Assembly: GCF_000308475.2 (NCBI RefSeq)
Contig: NZ_BAFT02000098.1
Location: forward strand, 62,001-126,000
DNA from: Nocardia brasiliensis NBRC 14402
GTDB lineage: Bacteria; Actinomycetota; Actinomycetes; Mycobacteriales; Mycobacteriaceae
Direction: 5' to 3'
DNA: 64,000 nt
Positions 17,294-26,074 of this stretch are shown piece after piece; positions within the stretch are counted from its first letter, which is position 1, and every line of letters begins with the position of its first letter. The translations under genes and the position numbers were made by a program. The notes beneath the pieces are model-generated. The model worked only from the letters and a program-made list of their open reading frames with translations. It did not search any database and had not been told where the DNA came from.

Positions 17294-18901
17294 TCAGACG
17301 GAGACGCAGGTCCGCAGGGCGAGGTGCGCGCCATGCCAGCGCGCTCGCAGCCGCCGATCATGGCTGACGATCACGAGCGCGCCACGGTAGTCGGCCAAGG
17401 CTGCCTCCAACTCCTCGATCAGGCCTGGTGACAGGTGGTTGGTGGGTTCGTCGAGCAGCAACGCGTCGACGGGCTCGGTGACCAAGCGCGCCAACGCGAG
17501 TCGCTGCCGCTGCCCGGTAGACAGATCCGCCACCCGAGCCGAGAGCCGGGTGCGGTCGAACAGGCCGAGCGACATCAACACCTCGGCGTGCTGATCGGCC
17601 CCGCCGCCGCGCCCCCGGCCGAAGGCGGCGAGCAGTGTCTCGCCGGGCGCGGCGGGCGGCGGTTCCTGCGCGAGATATCCGACCCGGCCGCGCCGCAGCA
17701 CCGTGCCGCGATCCGGCGCGAGCGTGCCGGCCAGCACCCGCAGCAGCGTGGACTTGCCCGCCCCGTTCGGCCCGGTGATCAGCAAGCGCTCCCCCGCCGC
17801 CACCGTGACACCGATCCGTTCCAGCCTGCCCTCGACCGCGACGTCCGTGGCCTCGAGCACCGCGCCCTGAATTCGTCCCGCGTGCAGTGCGGGCCGGAAG
17901 CGCAACGGTTCCGGCGGCGCCGGTACCGGTTCGGCGAGGTGCCGGCGCAACCGTTCCTCGGCGTTGCGGACCCGGCTCGCCAGTGATTGCTGGACCCGGC
18001 CGCCGGCCCGGTCGTAGCTCATCTTGTTGTTGTCCTTCATCGCCCGGCCCGGGGCGACGCGACGCGCGGTGGTGGCGGCGAACTCACGCAGCCGATCGGC
18101 ATCGGCCTGCCACTGCACGTGGGCTTGCACCCAGCGTGCCCGCGCCGCCGCCTTCTCGGCCAGGTAGCCCGCGTAGCCGTTGCCGTAGCGGACGACGCGC
18201 CGCCGGTCCGCATCGACCTCGAGCAGGGTGGTAGCGACCCGTTCCAGGAAGGTCCGGTCGTGCGACACCGTCACGGTGGTCCCGCGCCGGGTGCGCAGAT
18301 GGTCTTCCAGCCAGGTCAGGGCGTCGTCGTCGAGGTGGTTGGTCGGCTCGTCCAGCAGCAGTACTTCCGATCCGGCGGCCAGCACCGCGGCCAGGCGCAA
18401 CCGGACCTGTTCGCCGCCGGACAGTTCGCCGACGGTGCGTTCGTGCCGGACGAGTCCGAGACCGAGGCCGTGCAGCGCCCGTTCCACCCGCGCGTCCGCG
18501 TCGTAGCCGCCGCGAAGTTCGAAAACCGTGGTCAGCTCGCCGTATTCGGCCAGCCCCGATTCGTCGCCGGAGCCCATCGCGGACTCGAGCCGGCGCATCC
18601 GGTGCTCGATCGCACGGAGTTCACCCAGGGCGCGGTCGATGACCTGTTGCACGGTCAGCTGTGGTGGCAGGTATTCGTCCTGCGCGAGGTAGCCGATGCC
18701 GCCGTCGGCGTGGACGACGATCTCGCCCTCGTCGGGTTGTTCCCGGCCGGCGAGCAGCCGCAGCAGGGTGGTCTTGCCGGAGCCGTTCTCGCCGATGATC
18801 CCGGTGCGCTCGCCCGCGGCGAGCACACAGGTCACCTCATCGAGTACGCGACGGCCGTGGAAGGACTTGGTGACCGCGTGCGCGGTGATCTGGGTTGGCA
18901 T
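17294..18901 (-). CDS. ABC-F ribosome-protection-type ATPase
   Basis: 535 residues, two ABC domains and no membrane segments. Domain 1 has GENGSGKTT, signature LSGGEQVRLRL and Walker B VLLLDEPTNHLD. Domain 2 has GPNGAGKST, a variant signature LSTGQRQRLAL and ALLLDEPTNHLS. An arginine-rich linker of about 80 residues (around ATTARRVAPGRAMKDNNKMS) joins them. This is the organisation of antibiotic-resistance ABC-F proteins of actinomycetes (TlrC/OleB/VarM-like), which dislodge drugs from the ribosome. The ATG at 18901 has GGAG seven bases upstream; an upstream in-frame extension to 18961 looks untranslated. It is divergent from a TetR regulator and followed by the Vat-type gene. Confidence 0.87.
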   Translation of the reverse strand: MPTQITAHAVTKSFHGRRVLDEVTCVLAAGERTGIIGENGSGKTTLLRLLAGREQPDEGEIVVHADGGIGYLAQDEYLPPQLTVQQVIDRALGELRAIEHRMRRLESAMGSGDESGLAEYGELTTVFELRGGYDADARVERALHGLGLGLVRHERTVGELSGGEQVRLRLAAVLAAGSEVLLLDEPTNHLDDDALTWLEDHLRTRRGTTVTVSHDRTFLERVATTLLEVDADRRRVVRYGNGYAGYLAEKAAARARWVQAHVQWQADADRLREFAATTARRVAPGRAMKDNNKMSYDRAGGRVQQSLASRVRNAEERLRRHLAEPVPAPPEPLRFRPALHAGRIQGAVLEATDVAVEGRLERIGVTVAAGERLLITGPNGAGKSTLLRVLAGTLAPDRGTVLRRGRVGYLAQEPPPAAPGETLLAAFGRGRGGGADQHAEVLMSLGLFDRTRLSARVADLSTGQRQRLALARLVTEPVDALLLDEPTNHLSPGLIEELEAALADYRGALVIVSHDRRLRARWHGAHLALRTCVSV

Positions 18902-18927
18902 GGGCACACTCCGAAGCATTCGAGGAC

Positions 18928-18945
18928 GCGGTGACCGAGCACCGC
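18928..18945 (-). promoter_or_regulatory. hairpin in the ABC-F leader
   Basis: A perfect 6-bp stem with 6-base loop (GCGGTG, six bases, CACCGC) sits 27 bases upstream of the ABC-F start. A short ORF begins nearby with ATG and an upstream GAGG at about 18961-18975 on the minus strand, and it runs out of frame across the start. Antibiotic-inducible ABC-F genes are often controlled by such leaders, but no mutually exclusive structure or run of U residues is evident, so regulatory function is only a possibility. Confidence 0.3.
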
Positions 18946-19055
18946 AGGACCGGGTGAACACTTCGAATGACCATCGGCCTACCTCACTAGTGCGACGAAT
19001 GTTGCGTTAATATGGTGCCACAGCTTCTCCCCCTAGAGCAACCGGATCATCGACA

Positions 19056-19724
19056 TTGCCTCTTGCCTCGTCACCCCCAGCTGATTCCTCGCCTCGGCCG
19101 CGCCCGGGCGGCCGTACCGCGCGCATCCGAGATCAGGTGCTCGACGCGGTGCGCGCCGAACTGACCGAGCACGGCTACGACGCGCTCACGGTCGACACCG
19201 TCGCCGCGCGCGCGGGCGTGCATCGCACCACGGTGTATCGCCGCTGGCGCGATGTGGCCGGACTGATCACCGACGTCTTCGCCGCGGCGAGCGATCTCGA
19301 CTGGCACCCGCGTGACACCGGCACCCTGCACGGTGACCTGACCGCACTGAACCAGGAGATCCAGGACTCATTGACCGAGGAATCCTCCATCGCGGAGGCG
19401 CTGATCGCGGTCTCGTTCCGGTCCGCGGCAGCCGCCGACGCCCTGCGGCAACTCTGGGAGGGCCGGTACACCCAATCGGAGATCGTCGTCGAACGCGCGG
19501 TCCGGCGCGGCGAACTCGACCCCGGCGTCGACGCCCGCGCCTTACTGATCGCCGCGACCGCGCCGCTCTACCACCAGCTGATATTGCTGCGCACCCCGCC
19601 CGATCCGGGCCTGCCCGCCCACGCCGCGGCGACCGCCGCGCTCGCCGCGCGCGCGGGCGCGTTCACCGGAACCGAAAGGGCGGCGGTTAAACCGCGTCGA
19701 CGGCCAACGTCCCGAACCGACTGA
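19056..19724 (+). CDS. TetR-family regulator
   Basis: About 222 residues with an N-terminal TetR helix-turn-helix (TVDTVAARAGVHRTTVYRRW at about residues 48-67) and a variable helical C-terminal domain. It is divergent from the ABC-F/Vat operon across about 150 bp and is its likely repressor. The start is uncertain: a TTG at 19056 gives the length quoted, no ribosome site is convincing, and the first 20 residues are Pro/Ser-rich filler. Its 3' end overlaps the convergent 82-residue gene by 38 bp. Confidence 0.8.
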   Translation: MPLASSPPADSSPRPRPGGRTARIRDQVLDAVRAELTEHGYDALTVDTVAARAGVHRTTVYRRWRDVAGLITDVFAAASDLDWHPRDTGTLHGDLTALNQEIQDSLTEESSIAEALIAVSFRSAAAADALRQLWEGRYTQSEIVVERAVRRGELDPGVDARALLIAATAPLYHQLILLRTPPDPGLPAHAAATAALAARAGAFTGTERAAVKPRRRPTSRTD

Positions 19725-19935
19725 CGTTGGCGTGATTGTGCCCGTCGGGGCTGGTGATCACGACCTCGGACGGATTGGTCAGCGCGATACAGCAGTAATT
19801 GTCACCGTCGCGCTGGATGCTGAGCGAGAGCAGCCGTCGCTCGGCGGACTGCTGCCACTCGTCGATCGCCTCGTACAGCCCACGCATGGACGGACTTTCG
19901 AAGTAGAGGAGATTGCGCTTGTTGGTATCCGACAT
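19687..19935 (-). CDS. 82-residue protein of unknown function beside MutS-like genes
   Basis: A compact single-domain sequence with an N-terminal RNLLYFESPSMRGLYEAID segment and a hydrophobic, Cys-containing centre (NYCCIALTNPSEVVITS). No signal peptide or membrane segment is seen. The ATG has GGAGG eight bases upstream. It is 56 bp downstream of the frameshifted MutS-like gene on the same strand and may belong to the same operon. I do not recognise the family. Confidence 0.6.
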   Translation of the reverse strand: MSDTNKRNLLYFESPSMRGLYEAIDEWQQSAERRLLSLSIQRDGDNYCCIALTNPSEVVITSPDGHNHANVSRFGTLAVDAV

Positions 19936-19991
19936 GAGACCGCCTCCATCCGCGTCGCGGGGAATCCGTGACGCCTCCCGTCCATAGTGCG

Positions 19992-21472
19992 CTACACCGA
20001 CATCCGGTCGTCGCCGAAGACGCGGCGGAACACGTCACCGCCGTGGCTCGTGGCCACCGGCTCGCCTTCGACCACGCGGAAGGTGCGTGTGCCGTCCGGC
20101 AACCGTTCGGCCCGCAAGAACAGCTCGGCCCCGGTCTGCCCGTCGTGGAACTCCCGGGCCAGATCGTAAAGATGGGTCACGCAAACGATTTTCACGCCGG
20201 CATCGTGCAGCGCCCGCAGGATCGGCCCGCCGATCTGGGTTCCTTCCCGCTCGTTCGTGGACGCGAATGGCTCGTTGCACAGCAGCAGGGCGGGGGCCGG
20301 ATCGCATCGGTGATCTCCCGGATCCGCGCCAGCTCCTCTTTCAGCCTCCCGTAGGTCATGGTGGCGTCGTCCTGGGTCCGGAAGTGGGTGAAGATGCCGG
20401 ACCGCACATCCGCCGCGAAACTGTCCGCGAGCACGAACATTCCGGCTTGCAGCAGCACCTGAGCGAGGCCGACGCTGCGCAGGAAGGTCGATTTGCCACC
20501 GCTGTTCGCGCCCGTGACGAGGATCAGCGAACGCCCCGATCCGTCGACCGTATTCGCACCGACCGGCGTATCCGAGGACAGGACCAGGGTGGGATCGCGT
20601 AATTCCCGGCAGCGCAACTCAGGTCGGCCGACCGGCAGCGGCTCGGGAAAACACAGCGGATACCCCGAGGCCGTCAACCGCTCGTGCAGGTTCACGCAGC
20701 CGAGATAGAACGCCAGCTCGGTGCGCAGCGATAGGAGGAAATCGGCGATCAGATCCGTGGCGTGCGAAACGATTTCGGCCACCGGATACAGGCCGCGCCC
20801 GATCAGCCGGGCGAGGTACTCCGCCCCCTTCTCGTCCTGGCCGGGGATGGTGAAGCCGTGCCGCGCGCGCCGATCGCCGCCGAACAGGCCGCGCCGTGCC
20901 GGTCGCGGTGGCTCGTGCAACACGATGCCGGCCGGCTTGTTCCCCGTACCGAGCCCGGCGCCCAGTGCTATGCCGTGCTCGAAATGCAGTGCGTCGACGT
21001 GCGATTCGACCGCATCGAGTACTTCGTCCCGGAACGACGAGGTGACCAGCGCCGACAGTCGCGCGAAACCCGCCGACCGCAGGCCCAGGGCCGCGCACGC
21101 CGCACGCACCTGCCGGAGGTGGCCGAGCAGTTCGGCGAGCGGTTCCAGCGAGAGATTCAGCTTGGCTCGCGGCGCACCACCACGACCGATCGTCCAGCGG
21201 CGCACGCTTTCGCTCGCGCCCGCCAGCGCGTACAGGCGGCGGACCGCGGCCGGGTCGGCGAGGCAATCGGCGAGCACTTCCTGGCGATACCTGATCGTCG
21301 CCGGTTCGGTCGACGCGTGCACCATGATCGACTCGACGCTCTCGCGCAGGAACGGATCACCGGCCGCCATGGCGTCGAACACGATGGCGAGCTCGAGATC
21401 CCGCACCACCGTCGCGCCGTGCGGCACCGTGTGCGCCCCGGCGGAATCCGGTTCCAGCAGGCCGACTCTCAT
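19992..21472 (-). pseudogene. MutS-like ATPase interrupted by a frameshift
   Basis: The first reading frame (ATG 21472) runs about 390 codons through a MutS lever-like region and Walker A TGANSGGKST, then continues out of frame to a stop at 20192. The missing C-terminus continues in the -1 frame from about 20290: Walker B-region ALLLCNEPFASTNE, then VCVTHLYDLA, ending at 19992. Restoring one base in the C-run (G-run 20292-20296 on the plus strand) joins them into about 493 residues. As sequenced the ORF lacks Walker B. There is no mismatch-recognition domain I. The ATG overlaps the stop of the second MutS-like gene (ATGA). This could be a true mutation, phase variation or a homopolymer sequencing error; the slippery sequence is not a canonical programmed site. 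Confidence 0.82.
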
Positions 21473-22989
21473 CGCGCGATCCGTTCCGCTATCGCGGTGT
21501 AACCGAGTCCGAACAGATCCGCGATCGCGGCCGCGTGCGCCTTGCCGTCCGCAGGTCTGCGCACGATCCGGAATGTGCGCGTGGTGGGATCGTCACCGAC
21601 CCCGGCCACCATGCTGACCACGGCCGGGTGCAGGTTCGCCAGCTCGTCGAGGAACGTGACATACACCGCGACCGCACCCCGCTCGATGATGCGGCGCAGT
21701 ACCGCACCGCCGATCTGCAGCGCGTCGGCCGTGGTGGTCGAGCTGAACGTCTCGTTCATGATGATCAGCGAGCGAGCGGTGCAGGCGCGGATCGCGCCGT
21801 GCACCTCGGTGAGCTCGTCGTGCAGCTTGCCCGCCGAGTGCTCGACGCTCTCGGTGCGCTCGAAATGGGTGGACAGGCGGTCGGCGAGCATGAGCGTGGC
21901 ACTGGCCGCGGGCACGGGGCAACCGAGCGCCGCCAGATAGGCGAGTTGACCGAACATGCGGGCGAAGGTGCTCTTGCCGCCCTGGTTCGGCCCGGTCACC
22001 ACCAGCACCCGCTCGCTACCGCTGAGCCGGAAATCATTGGGCACCACGGATTGTCGGGCGCCACGCAGCTGCACCGCCAACGCGAGATCGTAGCCCCCGG
22101 TCACCGCGATCTCCTCGAACCGCTCGGTCAGCCGCGGACTGCTGAACGTGAACCCTTCGCCGGTCAGATGATCCACGAATTCGAGAAAGGAGAGATAGAA
22201 CCGCAGTTCCTGATAGAACGATTCGACGGAGGGATCCAGGAACTCGGGGTGCGCGGCGCAGAACTGCGCCAGCTCGGCGAATTCGGCCGGGAACAATTCG
22301 GCGACGCGGTCGGCGATCTGCTCTTCCACGTAATGCACTGTGGTGGACAGTATTTCCGGCGGCGCGGGATCGGGACGGAACCCGTGCACGAGTGGCGCGA
22401 AGGCCTGCTCGACGGTCGCGCTGTAGTCCTGCGCGGTGTCGTCCCGGGCCACCGCCACCTGCTGGCCGTCGATGGAGATGGTGTAGCGGACGGCGTTGAG
22501 CCGGGCCCGGACACGCGTCGCGTCAGCCATCAGCTCCTCGAATTGATCGGTGGCCAAGTATGTTTCGAGGTAGGTCTGCCAACTCCGCAATCCTCGGGAA
22601 GTGCCGGGCACGGCCGAAAGCGCCACACTCAGCGCCCGCAGCGCGCTGCCGTAGCCGACCACCGCATCGAGATACAGCCGGTGTCCGGTGCTGCGATGAT
22701 GCTGTTCGGCCGACGCGGTCGCGAACGCGTGCACGATGCGCAGCTGTGTCGCGAATTCTTCGAAGGGTGCCCGCAGCGCCGCGCGACCGAGATCGCGAAA
22801 TATCTCCTGCCGGAACGTCACAGTGTCCAGATCGGCCACCGGCGCGCGCACAGAGCGCGCCAATATCGGATCCCCGCGGGTCACAATGGTGAAGATTTCC
22901 TCGAGATTCAGGTCCCGCACTGTCTGCGCGTCGACGGCCAGAGCCGCTCGGCTGCCCGCAGGCCACAGGATGCTGCCGAATCGAGACAT
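21469..22989 (-). CDS. MutS-like ATPase (domain V), intact
   Basis: 506 residues. About 300 residues of helical lever/clamp-like sequence precede a MutS-type ATPase domain: Walker A GPNQGGKST (about 335), the SAGKLHDELTEV segment, Walker B SLIIMNETFSSTT and a His switch-like THF/TFLDELA region. The N-terminal mismatch-binding domain is absent, so this is not classical MutS; actinomycetes otherwise largely lack MutS. It is translationally coupled to a paralogous gene, suggesting a heterodimer. The ATG at 22989 has GAGGGGG six bases upstream and is preferred to 23007. It is divergent from a TerD gene. Confidence 0.82.
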   Translation of the reverse strand: MSRFGSILWPAGSRAALAVDAQTVRDLNLEEIFTIVTRGDPILARSVRAPVADLDTVTFRQEIFRDLGRAALRAPFEEFATQLRIVHAFATASAEQHHRSTGHRLYLDAVVGYGSALRALSVALSAVPGTSRGLRSWQTYLETYLATDQFEELMADATRVRARLNAVRYTISIDGQQVAVARDDTAQDYSATVEQAFAPLVHGFRPDPAPPEILSTTVHYVEEQIADRVAELFPAEFAELAQFCAAHPEFLDPSVESFYQELRFYLSFLEFVDHLTGEGFTFSSPRLTERFEEIAVTGGYDLALAVQLRGARQSVVPNDFRLSGSERVLVVTGPNQGGKSTFARMFGQLAYLAALGCPVPAASATLMLADRLSTHFERTESVEHSAGKLHDELTEVHGAIRACTARSLIIMNETFSSTTTADALQIGGAVLRRIIERGAVAVYVTFLDELANLHPAVVSMVAGVGDDPTTRTFRIVRRPADGKAHAAAIADLFGLGYTAIAERIAR

Positions 22990-23046
22990 CGATGCCCCCT
23001 CGCTCATCGTCGGTGATCAGCCGCTTATATCACCTAACTCATTTGC

Positions 23047-23076
23047 TTTACGGGCATATTTACGGCATCTTTACGG
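23047..23076 (+). repeat. three TTTACGG direct repeats in the MutS-like/terD divergent promoter
   Basis: TTTACGG occurs at 23047, 23059 and 23070, so the copies are spaced 12 and 11 bases apart, about one helical turn. They lie between the divergent MutS-like (start 22989) and TerD (start 23154) genes in the only AT-richer part of the region. Helically phased heptamers suggest a cooperative activator or repressor site. Confidence 0.55.
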
Positions 23077-23153
23077 GTAGGTGCGCCGGGAAGTCTGGTC
23101 GGCAAACCCGGCCCGCGCACGCGGGGCGGGCCGATCGACGTTGGGAGACACCG

Positions 23154-23717
23154 ATGTTCACTACGCTTCGCGACGAAAACGGCGCCGCCCTCGATTACGT
23201 GACGATGGCGCTCGGCTGGGATCCGGTCCGCCCGGGCCGCTGGTTCGGCGCCCCCGGCAAGGACATCGATCTCAACGCATCCGCGCTGCTCTTCGCCGGC
23301 GATCAGATCGCCGATGTCGTGTACCACGAACAGTTGAGCTCGCGCGACGGCGCGGTGCGCCATCTCGGCGACAGCACGACCGGCGAGGGCAAGGGCGACA
23401 ACGAGATCATCACCGTCGATCTGACCAGGATGACGCCCGAGATCACCGCCGCGGTGTTCATCGTGACCTGCTACACGGGCCAGACCTTCGAGCAGATCGA
23501 GAATGCGTTCTGCCGCCTGATCGACAGCGTGTCCGGCATCGAACTCGCCCGCTACGACCTGAGCGCCGGTGGCTCGCACACCGGCTTGGTGATGTGCAAG
23601 GTGTACCGCAGCGACGGGGTGTGGCAGTTCGAATCGATCGGCGAGACGATGCGAGCCGAGCACCCCGCCGAAGCGGTACCGCTGGTGCGCGAGTTCCTCG
23701 CCACCGTCCACGGCTAG
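23154..23717 (+). CDS. TerD-family (tellurite/stress) protein
   Basis: 187 residues of the TerD/CABP family. The calcium-binding stretches WDPVRPGRWFG, DIDLNASALLF and GDNEIITVDL are in the usual order, and the C-terminus follows SGGSHTGLVMCKVYR, close to the family's GxETALIMGELYR-like segment. Such proteins appear in stress, phage- and colicin-resistance modules with unknown biochemistry. The ATG at 23154 has GGGAG seven bases upstream. No other ter gene is nearby; the shared promoter region with the MutS-like pair is the notable context. Confidence 0.85.
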   Translation: MFTTLRDENGAALDYVTMALGWDPVRPGRWFGAPGKDIDLNASALLFAGDQIADVVYHEQLSSRDGAVRHLGDSTTGEGKGDNEIITVDLTRMTPEITAAVFIVTCYTGQTFEQIENAFCRLIDSVSGIELARYDLSAGGSHTGLVMCKVYRSDGVWQFESIGETMRAEHPAEAVPLVREFLATVHG

Positions 23718-23924
23718 CCGCGCTGCGGCCGCTGCTCAGCTGCGGCGTGTTTCCTACGCGAGTCGGAGGCCCACAGACCTCTACAGCCGGGTACGGCACA
23801 CGACGCGCCCAGCACCATGCATGCAACTCCCGCGGCAGGTACACCTCACTGGGCAAGTCACCCATCGGAAGCCCGCCAACAAGCCCAAACGCAAGAAACC
23901 CCAACCGAACTCACCCACAACCTC

Positions 23925-24638
23925 TCAGGACTCGGCAACGAGCAGATGCAGGGAGGCGGCGGCAGCGAGCAGGGCGCGGGAACGGGAGGTGAGCGCAGCG
24001 TCCCGGGCGGCGAGCGCAGCGTGCACGTCGGCAGCGTCGTGGCCCCGCCGCAGCTCCGGAAGAACCTTGCGTAACTGCGGGATTCGGTAGCCGGCGCACC
24101 GGAGTTGGTGGATGATGCGAGCGTCACGAACCTGGCTCGGGGTGTAGCGTCGTGCGGTTCGGTCACGCTCGGGGACGACCAGACCTGCTGCGTCCCAGTA
24201 CCGCAGCGTCGACGCGCGGACGCCCAGCGCACCGGCCAGCTCGGATACCGTCATCGAGTCGGAATCACGCACTGCCGCAATCGGTTCGGTGGCGATGGCA
24301 TCGGCGGCCGCTTTGGCGTGCGCGAGTTCGATGCGTTCGGTGTGCAGCCGGGCGTGTGCGGCGTCGAGCAAGGCGAGGGCTTCGGCGAGGGGGCCGGTGT
24401 GCACGGTACGGAGAATCTGTTTGGCCGCCACCGGACCCGTACCCGTACCCGCGGCGAGCGCACGATAGGCCAGCGCGGCGTGCAGGTGTGCCTCGCGATA
24501 GACCCGATGTCCCGTCGGGGTGCGCTCGGCTGGCGGCAGCACACCGTCGCGTTCGAGATTGCGGATCTGCTGCACCGAGTACCCCGCGCGGCGGGCGACG
24601 TCGGCGGTGCGCATGACCGGCGAGTTGAGGTTTTTCAC
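23925..24638 (-). CDS. MerR-family regulator with two DNA-binding domains
   Basis: 237 residues containing two MerR-type winged-helix domains. The N-terminal one is at about residues 9-55 (RTADVARRAGYSVQQIRNLE, HRVYRE). The second is at about 128-175 (TVSELAGALGVRASTLRYWD, RRYTPSQVRDARII). Typical MerR proteins have one, followed by a dimerisation helix. The GTG at 24638 has GAGGAG six bases upstream. It is divergent from the DUF6194 gene, with about 60 bp between starts. No metal-binding cysteine cluster is present, so the inducer is unlikely to be a thiophilic metal. Confidence 0.8.
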   Translation of the reverse strand: MKNLNSPVMRTADVARRAGYSVQQIRNLERDGVLPPAERTPTGHRVYREAHLHAALAYRALAAGTGTGPVAAKQILRTVHTGPLAEALALLDAAHARLHTERIELAHAKAAADAIATEPIAAVRDSDSMTVSELAGALGVRASTLRYWDAAGLVVPERDRTARRYTPSQVRDARIIHQLRCAGYRIPQLRKVLPELRRGHDAADVHAALAARDAALTSRSRALLAAAASLHLLVAES

Positions 24639-24700
24639 GCAGAACTCCTCGTCACTGCGGCCCAGGTCCACACAAGCACTTGAATGAGACGCTCGAACCT

Positions 24701-25168
24701 ATGACGATAGACGAGATCATCGACCTGCTCACCGGCCTCGACGGCATCCTCGTCCTGGCCCCGGGTCCGGGCGACGGCACCCCGGAGATCGCCTGGGGCG
24801 ACAAGTTCTTCTACTACTCCCCCGACGGCGTCGTCCCGACCAACACCCAGCCGTTCGCCACCATCGTCACCAAGGACTATCCCGACGATCAGAACTCTCG
24901 CCTGAACCGCCCGGACGCCTTCCGCCTCAACATTTCCGTCGGTAAGGACACCTTCACCGAAACCCTCGGCTACCCGCCCCGCGAGGTGCCCGCCGATCTC
25001 GACTACAGCAGCACCGACATCTTCCTTCCGCACCCCACCTACGCCGCCGCGGCGTGGATCTCTGTCGTCGAACCTGCTGCCCGAACCAGCGATTCGGCAC
25101 GCCGGCTCCTCCGCACCGCCTACGACCGCGCGCGTTCCCGATACCCGCGACGCACAGCGGTCGGATAG
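24701..25168 (+). CDS. DUF6194-family protein
   Basis: 155-residue cytoplasmic protein with the family features MTIDEIIDLLTGLDGI, EIAWGDKFFYYSPDG, QPFATIVTKDYP and the C-terminal HPTYAAAAWISVV. The family is common in actinomycetes and has no assigned function; the fold looks like a YjbR/MmcQ-like small domain. The ATG at 24701 matches the conserved N-terminus; an in-frame TTG at 24680 is less likely. It is divergent from the double-domain MerR, which may control it. Confidence 0.75.
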   Translation: MTIDEIIDLLTGLDGILVLAPGPGDGTPEIAWGDKFFYYSPDGVVPTNTQPFATIVTKDYPDDQNSRLNRPDAFRLNISVGKDTFTETLGYPPREVPADLDYSSTDIFLPHPTYAAAAWISVVEPAARTSDSARRLLRTAYDRARSRYPRRTAVG

Positions 25169-25175
25169 CCCCCGG

Positions 25176-25934
25176 TCAGGTCGCCGCGCCGCCGTAGCGG
25201 AGGACGAAGCGGCGCAGGATCTGTTTGGGTGCGGTGATGGATTCCTGATGGCCGAGGCGGGTGAGATAGTCGGCCTCGTCCGGATCGAAATAGCCTGCGT
25301 GGCGGTATATCTCGATGCGGAGGGCGAGGCCGTCGCCATCCAGTTCGGGGTGGAACTGGGTGGCATAGACATTGCTGGCAACGCGGATCATCTGGACCGG
25401 GCAGTCGACGGAACCCGCGAGCAGCACCGCCTCGGGCGGCACCGCCTGGCAGGCCTCCTTGTGACCGACGAAGGCCCGGAAGGTCTGCGGAATCCCTTGG
25501 AGGAGTGGGTCTTCGCGGGCCTCGTCGGTCAGTTCGATGGTCTGCGCGCCCGCGGTCTCGCCGTAGTTCTCGGTGCTGACCGTGCCGCCCAGCACATCCG
25601 CGAGCACGCTGAGCCCGTAGCAGGCTCCGAGGTAGGGGAAGTCACGGCTGACCACCTCGGTGAGCAGCTTCTTCAACGCGGGCTCGAAGCGCCGTTGATA
25701 GTCGTACTTTTCGGCGTCGGCATTACCGACATTGCTGGGTCCGCCGCCGACGATGACCGCGGCGTAGTCGTCGAGGGTGAGATCGGGGAAGCCCTCCTCC
25801 ATCCGCACGCGCACCACCGCGCCGGCGTCGAGTTCACCGGCCCGCAGGATGGCGTGGTACTCGTCATCCGCGGCCGCACGCTCGGGCCGCAGTTGCAGCA
25901 GCAGGAAAGGCTTGGGCATGCACCGATTGTGCAA
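25176..25934 (-). CDS. class I glutamine amidotransferase-like protein
   Basis: About 250 residues of the GMP-synthase-like glutamine amidotransferase fold. The nucleophile is the Cys of LGACYGLSVLAD, and the His/Glu of QFHPELDGD complete the triad. No synthetase domain is attached, so the ammonia acceptor is unknown; gamma-glutamyl hydrolysis is another possibility. Starts at 25934 and 25919 are both feasible. It converges with the DUF6194 gene seven bases away. Confidence 0.82.
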   Translation of the reverse strand: MHNRCMPKPFLLLQLRPERAAADDEYHAILRAGELDAGAVVRVRMEEGFPDLTLDDYAAVIVGGGPSNVGNADAEKYDYQRRFEPALKKLLTEVVSRDFPYLGACYGLSVLADVLGGTVSTENYGETAGAQTIELTDEAREDPLLQGIPQTFRAFVGHKEACQAVPPEAVLLAGSVDCPVQMIRVASNVYATQFHPELDGDGLALRIEIYRHAGYFDPDEADYLTRLGHQESITAPKQILRRFVLRYGGAAT

Positions 25935-26074
25935 GACCGGTGGCGGGAAGGGAGCCCCCCGACTGTCGGCGTGTTCGAACCGGGCGGCGACTCCGGCGCA
26001 GCAGCACGTTCCAGACCGGGACCGCCGCTGCGAAAGCGCCGCCGACGGACGGCCCGACTGGTAGACATGCCGAT

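Noticed and set aside
20285..20300. Programmed ribosomal frameshifting in the MutS-like gene
   Set aside because: The C-run does not form a canonical slippery heptamer and no downstream stimulatory structure is evident; a simple indel explains it better.
23047..23076. The repeat array as a CRISPR fragment
   Set aside because: Units of seven bases at 11-12 base spacing are far too short, and there are no cas genes.
23718..23924. A C/A-rich stretch with a plus-strand open frame after terD
   Set aside because: The frame overlaps the MerR gene antisense and has no ribosome site or protein-like pattern.
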